Source: Verrucomicrobiaceae bacterium
GTDB lineage: Bacteria; Verrucomicrobiota; Verrucomicrobiia; Verrucomicrobiales; Verrucomicrobiaceae
Length of the DNA stretch: 64,000 nucleotides
Direction: 5' to 3'
Assembly (NCBI GenBank): GCA_947507875.1
Contig: CANNQP010000018.1
Coordinates: forward strand, 1 to 64,000
Part shown: positions 36,809-45,015 of the stretch, piece by piece
Numbering within the stretch: position 1 is the stretch's first letter
How the letters are laid out: each line of letters starts with the position of its first letter
Notes under the pieces: model-generated
What the model was told of the DNA's origin: nothing
Databases searched by the model: none
The model's input: the letters and a program-made list of their open reading frames with translations, nothing else
Translations under genes and position numbers: made by a program

Positions 36809-38524
36809 TTACTTTTTCGGAGCCGTTGCTTTGAACTTCTCCATCAGAGGCTGGAGCTTTTTTTGCAACGCTTGGTATGCCGCGCTTTTTTTGTCGTGCT
36901 TGTTCCGCTCCGCAACGAGAGCTTTGATTTCATCGGCAAGCGCCCGGCGCTCATGGGCGGATGAATCCACCTGGATGTCCACATCGTCCCAATCATCCGT
37001 GCGAAAGACGGAAGCGGGCAAGCCATCGCTGTTCACGAGGTTCGCGCCTTCGGGATTCGCAGCCCAGGCATAACGCACCGCCACAGGGTGCTTCACCTCC
37101 GTGTTGCTCACGAGCACGGCGTCCTTCCCATCGATCTTCGCGTCGGCCCACTTCCACTTTTTGTCGGCTCCAGCGATCTCAAAACGCTTCAACGCACCGC
37201 CATCGCGTGCTTTGAGACCTTCACCAGTTTGATCAAAGGTCACGCGAATCACGCCGTCCTTCACCTCGCTCGTTTTGAAGAGCGGGCCACTGTAGATCAG
37301 CTCCTTGCCGTAGTCCTTGGCCAGCGCCCAGCGTGCGAGGCGCTCGCCGGGGTCTTTTTTGTTCTTCGGATGGATGTCATTCGCCTCGCCCACATCATTG
37401 ATGATCGCCATGCCCGTCTTCGGTGTGCTGCTTAGCACGAGGCGCATGCGATCCTGCGTGAGAGCCCACGAGTCCGGCGTGCCAGGCTCTGTCGAGGGCG
37501 CGTGGTAGCTGGCGAGCTGCACGTAGTAAAAGGAGAATTCATCATTCCAGCGCTTGCGCCAGTCATTGATCATGAGCGGCAGGGTTTGATCATAAGGCAC
37601 CGCGCCGGGTCTCGCATTGCCCTCGCCCTGATACCAAATTGCGCCGCGCATCGTGTAACCAACGAACGGATGAATCATCGCCGCGTAGAGCACACCGGGT
37701 CGGCCCTCGGTGAGCAGCGGACGCTTGGGTGCATCTGGCTTCTTCGGCAGTCGCTTGCGATCCACGTCCGCTTTGCCCTTCGCCGCGGCCATCGTGGCCT
37801 TCCATTGTGCAAGCTTCGTCGCGTAAGCCGCATCTGCTTTCGCTTGATCGTAGGTCGATTCATCCTTCAGCATGGCATCGACGAGCGCTTTCGTGCCCGG
37901 CAGCGTGTTCAGCGCCTCGCGACTGGTGAACGTCTCCACCGGCTTGCCACCCCAGGCCGATTTGATGACGCCGACCGGAAGGCCAAGCTCCAAATGCAGC
38001 TTGCGTGCAAAGAAGAACGCAACGGCCGAGTAATCCGCCACCGTTTGTGGCGTCGCCGCTTTCCACGAACCTTTGATGTCTTCCTGATTCTTTTCGGATG
38101 TCACCAGCGGTGCATTGAACATGCGCAGGGCGGGATGATTCGACGCCGCGATGAGCGCCGCATACTCTGGCGAGCGATTCATCGTGTAAGCCATGTTCGA
38201 TTGGCCAGACGCGAACCACACCTCGCCCACCAGCACGTCCTGAATGTCGATCTTTTTCGCACCCGCTGAGATCGTCAACACCGCGCCCTTGGCATCGGCC
38301 GGGCCGGTTTCGATCTGTGCCCGCCATTTGCCATCTGCCGCCGCTAGGGCAGTCGCCGACTTCCCTTTGAAGGAAACCCTCACCTCGGCGCCCGCGTCTG
38401 CCTTGCCCCAGATCGCTGCGGCACGCTCGCGTTGGAGAATCATGTGATCCGAGAAGAAGTGGGGTACCTCCAGCTCCGCGAGGAGCATCGAGGGAATCAG
38501 GAGTAGGAAAAAGAGCAGCTTCAT
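36809..38524 (-). CDS. Sialate O-acetylesterase
   Basis: A 571-residue exported SGNH-type esterase with a signal peptide (MKLLFFLLLIPSMLLA). Motifs: FFSDHMILQRERAAAIWG near the start, ASGQSNMAYTM with the nucleophile Ser, KSAWGGKPVE, and AIWYQGEGNA with the conserved Gly/Asn region, then DWRKRW. The C-terminal part is beta-rich, as in the PVC/Bacteroidetes sialate esterases. It should remove O-acetyl groups from sialic acid or other glycans. The last 50 residues form a charged helix (RALADEIKALVAERNKHDKK) not needed for catalysis. Confidence 0.93.
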   Translation of the reverse strand: MKLLFFLLLIPSMLLAELEVPHFFSDHMILQRERAAAIWGKADAGAEVRVSFKGKSATALAAADGKWRAQIETGPADAKGAVLTISAGAKKIDIQDVLVGEVWFASGQSNMAYTMNRSPEYAALIAASNHPALRMFNAPLVTSEKNQEDIKGSWKAATPQTVADYSAVAFFFARKLHLELGLPVGVIKSAWGGKPVETFTSREALNTLPGTKALVDAMLKDESTYDQAKADAAYATKLAQWKATMAAAKGKADVDRKRLPKKPDAPKRPLLTEGRPGVLYAAMIHPFVGYTMRGAIWYQGEGNARPGAVPYDQTLPLMINDWRKRWNDEFSFYYVQLASYHAPSTEPGTPDSWALTQDRMRLVLSSTPKTGMAIINDVGEANDIHPKNKKDPGERLARWALAKDYGKELIYSGPLFKTSEVKDGVIRVTFDQTGEGLKARDGGALKRFEIAGADKKWKWADAKIDGKDAVLVSNTEVKHPVAVRYAWAANPEGANLVNSDGLPASVFRTDDWDDVDIQVDSSAHERRALADEIKALVAERNKHDKKSAAYQALQKKLQPLMEKFKATAPKK

Positions 38525-38589
38525 GGAGTGAACATTCCTCCCAACGAAGCTCAGCCACTCTTGTTGCGGAACTTTCCGCCTGTGATGAA

Positions 38590-39657
38590 TCAGAGGTTCG
38601 CTCGCAGGTCTAGCTCATCTTCAATAGGCTGGCCCAGTAATAAATGCTCAATCAGATGACGCGATAACCAAGGCGCGCGGAGCACACCTTTGGAGCCCAA
38701 TCCATTGAGAAAGCCAATGTTGGTTAACGAAGGATGAAAGCCTAACAATGCTTGACGACGATGCAGGATGGGCCTGACTCCTGTCTGAGAGCCAAGCACT
38801 TCGTAGCGTTGTTTGAACAGGCGTTGTAGCTTTTCTTCCAGAGCGGGGATCGCCTCAGCAGAGGGAGTGGCGGGATCGTTAAAGTCGAGATCGTAAGTGG
38901 GCCCCACACGCAGCTGGCCAGGCCGCACAGGCAGCATCCAGCAGCCACGATTGAGGATGCGCCGCTCTCCTCCTGTGTCGGCGCTGATGCTCAGCACGGT
39001 GCCTTGAGCGGACTTGAATGGCACCCAATCAAACCAGGGATGGCGCGCTGCTTCCCAGCCGATGCAAAAGACGGCATGAGAGAACGTGTGACCTTGCCAG
39101 CGAATCTCTGAGCAGGTTCGTTGGATGGCTTCGGGCGTGATTTGGCCCGTTAGCCAACGCCCTTGCTGTTCGAAAAGCAATCGAGTGGTTGCGAGAAAGG
39201 CAGCAGTATCGAGCCACCCCGACTGAATCATTTCAAAGCCGCCAAACGGGGCCGAGAAGTAGTTCGCATCGACCGCTAAATCGCCTTCAGGTTTGAGGTA
39301 GGAGCGGATTTCTTCCTGCGCGGCTCGCTTCTGCCATAGCTCAGCGGCTTTTGCGTCACGTAGCAGGCGGACGATGGGAACCTCATGATAAAAGCGGGTT
39401 TGCAGTTCGCGTTCGAGGCTTTGGTAAAAGTTGATGGCTTCCGGGTAGAGCACCGGATAGCGCCAGCTTAGGTTAAGCCTCATGCCAGTGATGGGTGTCA
39501 CGAGACCTGCGGCGACTTTGGACGAGGTGCTGGCATCGTCACGGTCCACCACGAGGAAATCAAGGCCGCGTCGCTGTGCCTGCCAAGCCAGGCAGGTGCC
39601 TGCCAAGCCGCCGCCGATGATGAGCAAGCGCGGAGAAGCAGGAAAGGACGAGGGCAT
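38590..39657 (-). CDS. FAD-dependent DAO-family oxidoreductase
   Basis: A 355-residue flavoprotein with an N-terminal dinucleotide-binding motif (RLLIIGGGLAGTCLAWQAQR) and DAO-type features: SSKVAAGLVTPITG, WRYPVLYPEAINFYQS, and near the C-terminus TGVRPILHRRQALLGFHP and GLGSKGVLRAPW. It resembles glycine oxidase and the FAD half of MnmC, which oxidise secondary amines. The substrate is not known. It lies divergent from the ABC transporter with about 105 bp between their starts. Confidence 0.85.
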   Translation of the reverse strand: MPSSFPASPRLLIIGGGLAGTCLAWQAQRRGLDFLVVDRDDASTSSKVAAGLVTPITGMRLNLSWRYPVLYPEAINFYQSLERELQTRFYHEVPIVRLLRDAKAAELWQKRAAQEEIRSYLKPEGDLAVDANYFSAPFGGFEMIQSGWLDTAAFLATTRLLFEQQGRWLTGQITPEAIQRTCSEIRWQGHTFSHAVFCIGWEAARHPWFDWVPFKSAQGTVLSISADTGGERRILNRGCWMLPVRPGQLRVGPTYDLDFNDPATPSAEAIPALEEKLQRLFKQRYEVLGSQTGVRPILHRRQALLGFHPSLTNIGFLNGLGSKGVLRAPWLSRHLIEHLLLGQPIEDELDLRANL

Positions 39658-39762
39658 AGGTGAGTGAAATCGCAGCGTGGTTCCCTAGATCGTGTTCGCG
39701 GTCTGGCAAGCAAGCAGCTTCCTGCTTGCCAGAAACGAACCTTTCTGGCCTATGCACAGTGC

Positions 39763-41511
39763 ATGTTGGACGCACAGAAAATTTCCCTGGAAATGGATCC
39801 CCCTCCTGGATCTGAACTCGATGTCCTGCGCTTGCTGGATGAGGTCAGCTTTTCCGTGCCCAATGGACACCTGATGGCGATTGTCGGCCCCTCGGGTTGT
39901 GGCAAAAGCACGCTGCTCAAGGTGATCGCAGGTATTGTGGAGCAGACTTCGGGCGATTTGAAATGGGAAGGTCGTGACCTCGAGGAAGAGGAAGATCTGC
40001 ATCCTGGTGAGCTCGGTTATGTGCCGCAGTTCAGTCTCGCTCATGATTTGCTCACCGTGGAAGAGTGCGTGGCTGATAGCATGGCCTTGCGCACTCAACT
40101 GCCAGGTACGGAAGATTTCGAGCCCAAGCTCGATAAAATTTTGGCCATCACGGGGCTGACGGAGCTGGCAGATCGTCGGGTCAAAGTGCTGTCCGGTGGA
40201 CAAAAGCGACGTTTAGGATTGGCTCTGGAATTGGTGACCAATCCTTGCTTGCTGCTATGCGATGAGGTCACCAGTGGTCTAGACCCAAAGTCAGAGCGTG
40301 AGATCACTGAGCTGCTCCATCTATTATCGCGTGAAAATCCACGTCGGGTAGTGATCAATGTGACGCATAGTTTGGCCAGCTTGCAGGCCTTCGATAGTGT
40401 GTTGGTGATGCTGCAGGGACGTTTGGTTTTTCATGGGCCTCCGGACATGCTGACGCATTACTTCACTGTGGATCATCCAGAAGAGGTTTACCTGCGACTG
40501 TCGCAGCGAGACCCGCTGGCATGGCATGAATCTTGGTTAAAGAAGCGGCAGCATTACGAGGCGATGCTCATCAAGCCTGAGCCGGCAAAGCAGATCTCCA
40601 GTGAAGTCGCCGTGCCTGATGATCCTGAGCATGAAGCTGCGGCTCCCGAAGAATTGCCCAGCATGCTGAGTCAGGTCTTCACCTTGCTGCATCGTCGATG
40701 GATGATTTTTCGCCGAGATGCTGGGCAGGTTTGGTTGCATCTTGCCATGCTTTTGGGTTTTCCTCTTCTGGTTGTCATCTTCGCTCTCGATGGTATCAAG
40801 CCTTTGCGCCAACTTAGCCTCAGACAAGAATCGAACATTCTTCAGGAACTGACACAAGCGACACAGCATCTAGTCGAGCAGCTGAACGCAGGTGGCTTGG
40901 TCAGCGGACTTGTCATGCTACAGGTTGTCCTTGTCACACTGATGGCCAGCAACAATGCTGCCCGGGAGATCGCTGGAGAGCGTCAAATCTTGGAACGTGA
41001 AAAGTTGGGAGGACTGCGCATCAGTGCTTACGTGCTTAGCAAAGTGCTATTCCTAGGGGTCTTTGTACTGGCTCAAAGCATCTGGATGGGCATTTTTGTC
41101 GATATGATCACCGGAGGCTTGCCGGGTGACCTGATCGTCAAACTCGTGCTGCTGATTTTGGTCTCAGCGGCAATGACCAGTGTCTGTCTTGGCATCAGTG
41201 CGCTGTGCCGGACTCCAGAAAAAGCGACGATTCTTAGCATCTATTTGGTTGGCTTTCAGTTGCCATTGTCGGGTGCGGTCTTGAGTTTGCCTGACTGGAT
41301 TGAGGGAGTTGTGAATCCTTTCATAGCGGCTTTCTGGGCTTGGTCTGGCAGTCTGCGCAGCATGAGCGATACTGCGTTTTATGAGGCTGTGAAAAAGGTC
41401 ACGGAAACAAGCCTAGTGACTCCTGAAATGGCTGCTTTTGCTCTGCTAGCTCATGCTCTGATCGGAGTCACCATGGCTTATGTCGGCAGCAAGGGGAGTC
41501 AGTGGGATTAA
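39763..41511 (+). CDS. ABCG-like ABC transporter (ATPase fused to permease)
   Basis: A 582-residue half-transporter. The N-terminal ATPase has Walker A (GPSGCGKST), the signature LSGGQKRRLGLALELV and Walker B (LLLCDEVTSGLD). Between about residues 260 and 330 is a linker. The C-terminal ABC-2-type permease has about six transmembrane helices and the cytosolic ending ANNAAREIAGERQILEREK. This nucleotide-binding-domain-first order is that of ABCG/White exporters. The substrate is unknown, probably a lipid or hydrophobic compound. The ATG at 39763 follows an upstream in-frame stretch with no similarity. Confidence 0.9.
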   Translation: MLDAQKISLEMDPPPGSELDVLRLLDEVSFSVPNGHLMAIVGPSGCGKSTLLKVIAGIVEQTSGDLKWEGRDLEEEEDLHPGELGYVPQFSLAHDLLTVEECVADSMALRTQLPGTEDFEPKLDKILAITGLTELADRRVKVLSGGQKRRLGLALELVTNPCLLLCDEVTSGLDPKSEREITELLHLLSRENPRRVVINVTHSLASLQAFDSVLVMLQGRLVFHGPPDMLTHYFTVDHPEEVYLRLSQRDPLAWHESWLKKRQHYEAMLIKPEPAKQISSEVAVPDDPEHEAAAPEELPSMLSQVFTLLHRRWMIFRRDAGQVWLHLAMLLGFPLLVVIFALDGIKPLRQLSLRQESNILQELTQATQHLVEQLNAGGLVSGLVMLQVVLVTLMASNNAAREIAGERQILEREKLGGLRISAYVLSKVLFLGVFVLAQSIWMGIFVDMITGGLPGDLIVKLVLLILVSAAMTSVCLGISALCRTPEKATILSIYLVGFQLPLSGAVLSLPDWIEGVVNPFIAAFWAWSGSLRSMSDTAFYEAVKKVTETSLVTPEMAAFALLAHALIGVTMAYVGSKGSQWD

Positions 41512-41548
41512 ATCTCATTGAGGATTTACAGCAAAACCCACAAAAGAG

Positions 41549-41584
41549 GAATTCCCCCCTCAGGTTACCCTGAGAGAGGAATTC
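41549..41584 (-). terminator. Imperfect hairpin between convergent genes
   Basis: GAATTCCCCCCTCAGG pairs with CCTGAGAGAGGAATTC (14 of 16 positions) around the loop TTAC. On the minus strand it is followed by TCTTTTG, so it should end the transcript of the outer-membrane gene. The plus strand has only a weak T-rich tail. Confidence 0.6.
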
Positions 41585-41620
41585 TTCATCAACACATCAA
41601 CTCTATCGACCTCCGTAGGT

Positions 41621-42376
41621 TCAGAATGTGAATCCCACGGCCATTTTATAGAAGGAGTTGTTCACGCCTCCAGCGGCATCTACACCGCCAGTGAAGCGAA
41701 CGAACAATCCTTTGTCAGCGTTCCTGAACTGAATGTAAGGGCCAACCCAAGTGTAGATGGCATCACCCACATCGGTTGTAAGATCAGCACCGCCAGACAA
41801 TTGCTCAGCATGCAGGCCTGCTGAAAAGACATTGTTGAATCGATAACCAACATTTCCCCAAAAATGGAGATAGCTGAACGAGGTGGGGCCGTAATCGCCG
41901 ATGGGAAGGTAGGCACCGAAATAGACCTGACCTTCCCATTTCGCTGAGGAGAGGTTCAGCGTGAAGTTCGGCACCCAACCATCATTAATCTCACTTTTAG
42001 TGCCACCTCCACTCAGAAGACCCCCACTCACAAAGCCGATCTGTGGGTTGAAGGATAGATAGTCAGTGAGTTTGTAGTTAAGGCCAAGACCGAACTCGTT
42101 CCAATTACCGAAACCTGAATCGAGGGTGCCGGCACTCCAGAAGTTGCCGTAAGCGGTTAAGGACGTTGTATCACTTAGGTTGTAATAACCCGTGAAAGCA
42201 GGCACGAAACCAAAGAAGGTATCGGAGTTGAGGGTGATGGTCGCACCGAATGGAATTGTCGAATTGACGGTCGTCGATGCAGGTGTTGGGCTATCAGTGC
42301 CTGCTTGGATGGGCTGGATTGGCATCCAGCTGATCGTGCAGGCAAGTCCAATTGCGAGTATTGATCGTTGTGTCAT
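41621..42376 (-). CDS. Outer-membrane beta-barrel protein
   Basis: A 251-residue protein with a signal peptide (MTQRSILAIGLACTISWMP...QAG). The mature part is built of alternating aromatic strands (SFNPQIGFVSGGLL, WEGQVYFGAYLPIGD, GLFVRFTGGVD) and ends in MAVGFTF with the C-terminal Phe needed for outer-membrane insertion. I recognise it as one of the small 'DUF'-type barrels of Gram-negative bacteria but not a named family. It could be a porin or structural protein. GC is lower than in the flanking genes. Confidence 0.7.
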   Translation of the reverse strand: MTQRSILAIGLACTISWMPIQPIQAGTDSPTPASTTVNSTIPFGATITLNSDTFFGFVPAFTGYYNLSDTTSLTAYGNFWSAGTLDSGFGNWNEFGLGLNYKLTDYLSFNPQIGFVSGGLLSGGGTKSEINDGWVPNFTLNLSSAKWEGQVYFGAYLPIGDYGPTSFSYLHFWGNVGYRFNNVFSAGLHAEQLSGGADLTTDVGDAIYTWVGPYIQFRNADKGLFVRFTGGVDAAGGVNNSFYKMAVGFTF

Positions 42377-43089
42377 TTTGGTTTTTTATTTTTGTTATTC
42401 TACGGGGCTCAGCCTTGAGGTGATGGGGGTTCCTAAGGCGGTTAAAGCTTTCAGCACCTGTTGTGCCATTGGGTTTTTTCTATGATAAAGCCTTTTGCTC
42501 TACGTAATTCCGAATCGAGCTTAGAATTAATAAGCTCTTTGCTGAACCCTTTCTAAGTGTTCCGTTTGATTTGAGCTAACTTACGACGTGTAAAAAGTTT
42601 GATGGAAGCTGCATGCGAATGCAGTGGGCATAAGAACGAATGCCATATTTGGCCACGTGCTTGGGGTTAACTTCGTGAACTGAAAATTATTCAAGCAAAT
42701 GAGATCGAGATTTATGCAAAGTAAGTTAAACTTCATCTTGATCACATGCTGTTGGATGGAATTCAGGCATGTCCAAAGCAGCACGGTGTTATATGCACGA
42801 TTTGATTTCGAAAAGCATCCGGCTTGGGTGATTTCACCAAGGGGGGAGTCGCTAAGGTGGCAAGAGGTATTCTCGTTGCTGGTGTTTCTCTGGAACTGAT
42901 CCAGGGCGCGCATCGGGTCCGCCTCCAGTTATTGACCCGATTAGTCTGTGAGGATTTCTGCCGTTGTTCTAAGATGAAGCCTCCCGAGCTATTTGCACCA
43001 GTTGGGGGATACCATCCTTGTGTCCTTTGTGATGGCCTGATTCATAGCTGGTTTGCGGTTGCTGAAGCCCTTGGTCTTCAGGCTCTATC
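42377..43089. other. Gene-poor, AT-rich gap
   Basis: About 710 bp without a convincing gene. Its AT-rich composition differs from the neighbours. On the plus strand a frame from a GTG at 42857 (79 codons, to 43093) has GGGGGGAG eight bases upstream and reads MARGILVAGVSLELIQGAHR, later CVLCDGLIHSWF. It has a CxxC but I know no family, and it overlaps the end of the gene at 43090. Two overlapping minus frames look random. No repeat or RNA structure stands out. Confidence 0.4.
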
Positions 43090-43785
43090 CTAAAGCTTGC
43101 GGATCTGAACATGGCGGATTTTCCCGGTCGTGTTCCAAGTCGCAAAGCCAAAGGGCAGGCAGTGGTCGATGTAGCCGGGTCGTAGGCTGACCCTCCTGCC
43201 TAGAATGCTAACGTTCACGACACGCTTGTGATTGACCCAGACTCGAAGATCCTCAGCGCGGACTTCAATTCTTACATGATGCCATGCGCCATTTTGAAAA
43301 CGCTGTTCTGCCCTTGTGGAGTTTTCGCTCGCGTCTTTGAAATCGATGCTTGAGATGCCAGTGAGGGTGCCGCCCCAGCCACCGATGACAAAAGTAGCAT
43401 GGGCTTGATGACTGGACACCGGAAAGGTGCACATTCCGAAAATGTCATCCCCGTCAGCTCGCATGGCTTCATATTCTATCGAGTAATGGATGCTAGGTAA
43501 CCCTAGGGTGCCCCAAGCGGTGAATTTGCATCCACTCATGGGAAGTCCTGGCATTAGGGTCAGCTCCTTGTTCTGGATGGAAAAATTCCCCTCCTCAGGG
43601 ATATTCGCTTTCTCCCAGTAAGTATGGAATCTAGGATCGAGCAAATCCCATTGATGAACCTTAGGGGTCTCGACCGCTGGCCGACAGCCCATGAGCATCG
43701 CGCAGGCTGTGACGATTCGGGCTGTTTTGACTGCGGCCGACTTGGTCCATAACAAAAACGTCATACGAGCTCGTACGTTTGGCAT
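43090..43785 (-). CDS. Lipoprotein with a concanavalin-like (DUF1080-type) domain
   Basis: A 231-residue protein starting near 43785 (ATG). An alternative ATG is at 43764. The N-terminus ends in a lipobox (ACAMLMGC), so it is probably a lipoprotein. The mature part resembles the sugar-binding fold of 3-keto-disaccharide hydrolase (DUF1080)/LamG proteins: FSIQNKELTLMPG, YSIEYEAMRADGDDIFG, GAWHHVRIEVRAEDLRVWVN and RPGYIDHCLPFGFATWNT. Such domains bind or cleave carbohydrates; catalytic residues cannot be assigned. It diverges from a ROK regulator with palindromes between them, suggesting carbohydrate-responsive control. Confidence 0.65.
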   Translation of the reverse strand: MPNVRARMTFLLWTKSAAVKTARIVTACAMLMGCRPAVETPKVHQWDLLDPRFHTYWEKANIPEEGNFSIQNKELTLMPGLPMSGCKFTAWGTLGLPSIHYSIEYEAMRADGDDIFGMCTFPVSSHQAHATFVIGGWGGTLTGISSIDFKDASENSTRAEQRFQNGAWHHVRIEVRAEDLRVWVNHKRVVNVSILGRRVSLRPGYIDHCLPFGFATWNTTGKIRHVQIRKL

Positions 43786-43801
43786 GGTTCTTTCGAAAGA
43801 A
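43764..43801. promoter_or_regulatory. Two palindromes, possible ROK operator
   Basis: TTCTTTCGAAAGAA (43788-43801) is a perfect 14-bp palindrome directly upstream of the lipoprotein start. TACGAGCTCGTA (43764-43775) is a perfect 12-bp palindrome within its first codons. Both lie between the lipoprotein and the divergent ROK regulator at 43865. ROK regulators usually bind such dyads upstream of target operons. Confidence 0.5.
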
Positions 43802-43864
43802 AAACTGGTGGAAGTTATGGCAGTTAGCTGCCAAGGAAGAGGATTAGCATTTTTTTGATACACT

Positions 43865-44992
43865 ATGCGTCGTACACTGACTGACCACCGTGCTTTGCTC
43901 TCGGACACCATTCTGCACCTGCGCAGTCGTCGGGCGGTGTCTCGATCTTCTCTGGCGAAGGCTCTTGGGGCATCAGCATCAACGCTAGGTCTTTATGTGG
44001 ATCAACTGGTGGCTTTAGGCCTTGTTAGGGAAATAGGGGTCGAAAAGATTAGCGTGGGTAGGCCCCAGCGTGTGCTTGGGCTGCGATCTGAGGCCGGCTG
44101 GTATGCAGGCCTCGAATTCAATGCACAGCGCATCCAAGCGGTAAGGGTGGATTTCTCAGGTGCCGTGGTGGCCACGCAGAAAGTGGATCTGCCGGAGGAT
44201 GCTGACGCCGTTCAAGTCGTGCAGCGACTCTTTCAAGCATTGGAAATGCTGAATTCGCCAACGTCGGAGCCATTGCTTGGCGTCGGTGTAGGCGTGCCAG
44301 GTCTAGTGGATCGTGCGCAGGGTATGGCCCGTTATTTCACGCACCTGAAGAACTGGCGCGATGTCCCTTTGGGTGACATTTTGAGCAAGCGTCTGGGCGT
44401 CCATGTTTCACTCGAAAATAATCTGCGTGTGATCGCCCTTGCCGAGCGCTGGTTTGGGCAGGGCCGTGGGCTCAATGATTACATCGTGCTGGGCCCTCGC
44501 AGCGGCCTGGGGCTTGGGATTGTGCAGCGAGGCGAACTGTTGCGTGGCTCACATGAGCAGGCGGGAGAAATCGGCTTTTGGACCTGGCCTCATGTTAGCG
44601 ATAGTTCGCCGATTCAGGACTTTCTCTCTGCTCAGGCAGTGTATCGCCGTCTGGCGGGGCTTGCCTCGACGGTGGTTTTGCCGAATGATTTGCAGTTAGC
44701 GTTGTCCAAGATGGTCAATCCTGACTCTGAAGCCTGGAAAGAGGTCGTTCTGGATTTTGCGCGCCTACTCCGCAGTTTGCAGCTGTTGATTGATCCGCAG
44801 ATCGTTTTTCTGCATGGTCCGCTGACAGCGCTCGGCCACCGGTTTTGTTCGGAGGTATCCTCCACTGCCGGTGCGTTGCTGCCGCAGATGCCAGGGCTGA
44901 GCATTCACTTCGTGCCTTCGACGCTTGGGGATGATGCCGGTGCTCTGGGGGCGGCTAGCCTCGCCATGGAAGCCTGGATGCCGCCGATCTGA
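43865..44992 (+). CDS. ROK-family transcriptional regulator
   Basis: A 375-residue regulator/kinase-like protein. The N-terminus (about 15-70) is a winged helix: LRSRRAVSRSSLAKALGASAS and YVDQLVALGLVREIG. The ROK domain follows with LLGVGVGVPGLVDRAQG, LENNLRVIALAERWFGQGRG and an ATP-like region SGLGLGIVQRGELLRG, then GEIGFW. The usual zinc-binding CxCGxxGCxE motif of NagC/ROK proteins is missing after GEIGFW, where the sequence reads TWPHVSDSSP. It probably senses a sugar and represses nearby carbohydrate genes, likely including the divergent lipoprotein. Confidence 0.88.
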   Translation: MRRTLTDHRALLSDTILHLRSRRAVSRSSLAKALGASASTLGLYVDQLVALGLVREIGVEKISVGRPQRVLGLRSEAGWYAGLEFNAQRIQAVRVDFSGAVVATQKVDLPEDADAVQVVQRLFQALEMLNSPTSEPLLGVGVGVPGLVDRAQGMARYFTHLKNWRDVPLGDILSKRLGVHVSLENNLRVIALAERWFGQGRGLNDYIVLGPRSGLGLGIVQRGELLRGSHEQAGEIGFWTWPHVSDSSPIQDFLSAQAVYRRLAGLASTVVLPNDLQLALSKMVNPDSEAWKEVVLDFARLLRSLQLLIDPQIVFLHGPLTALGHRFCSEVSSTAGALLPQMPGLSIHFVPSTLGDDAGALGAASLAMEAWMPPI

Positions 44993-45015
44993 TGCGCTAC
45001 GTCAGGTGGAGAAGG

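Noticed and set aside
42581..42913. 110-codon minus-strand frame in the gene-poor gap
   Set aside because: No ribosome-binding site, no family and random-looking composition.
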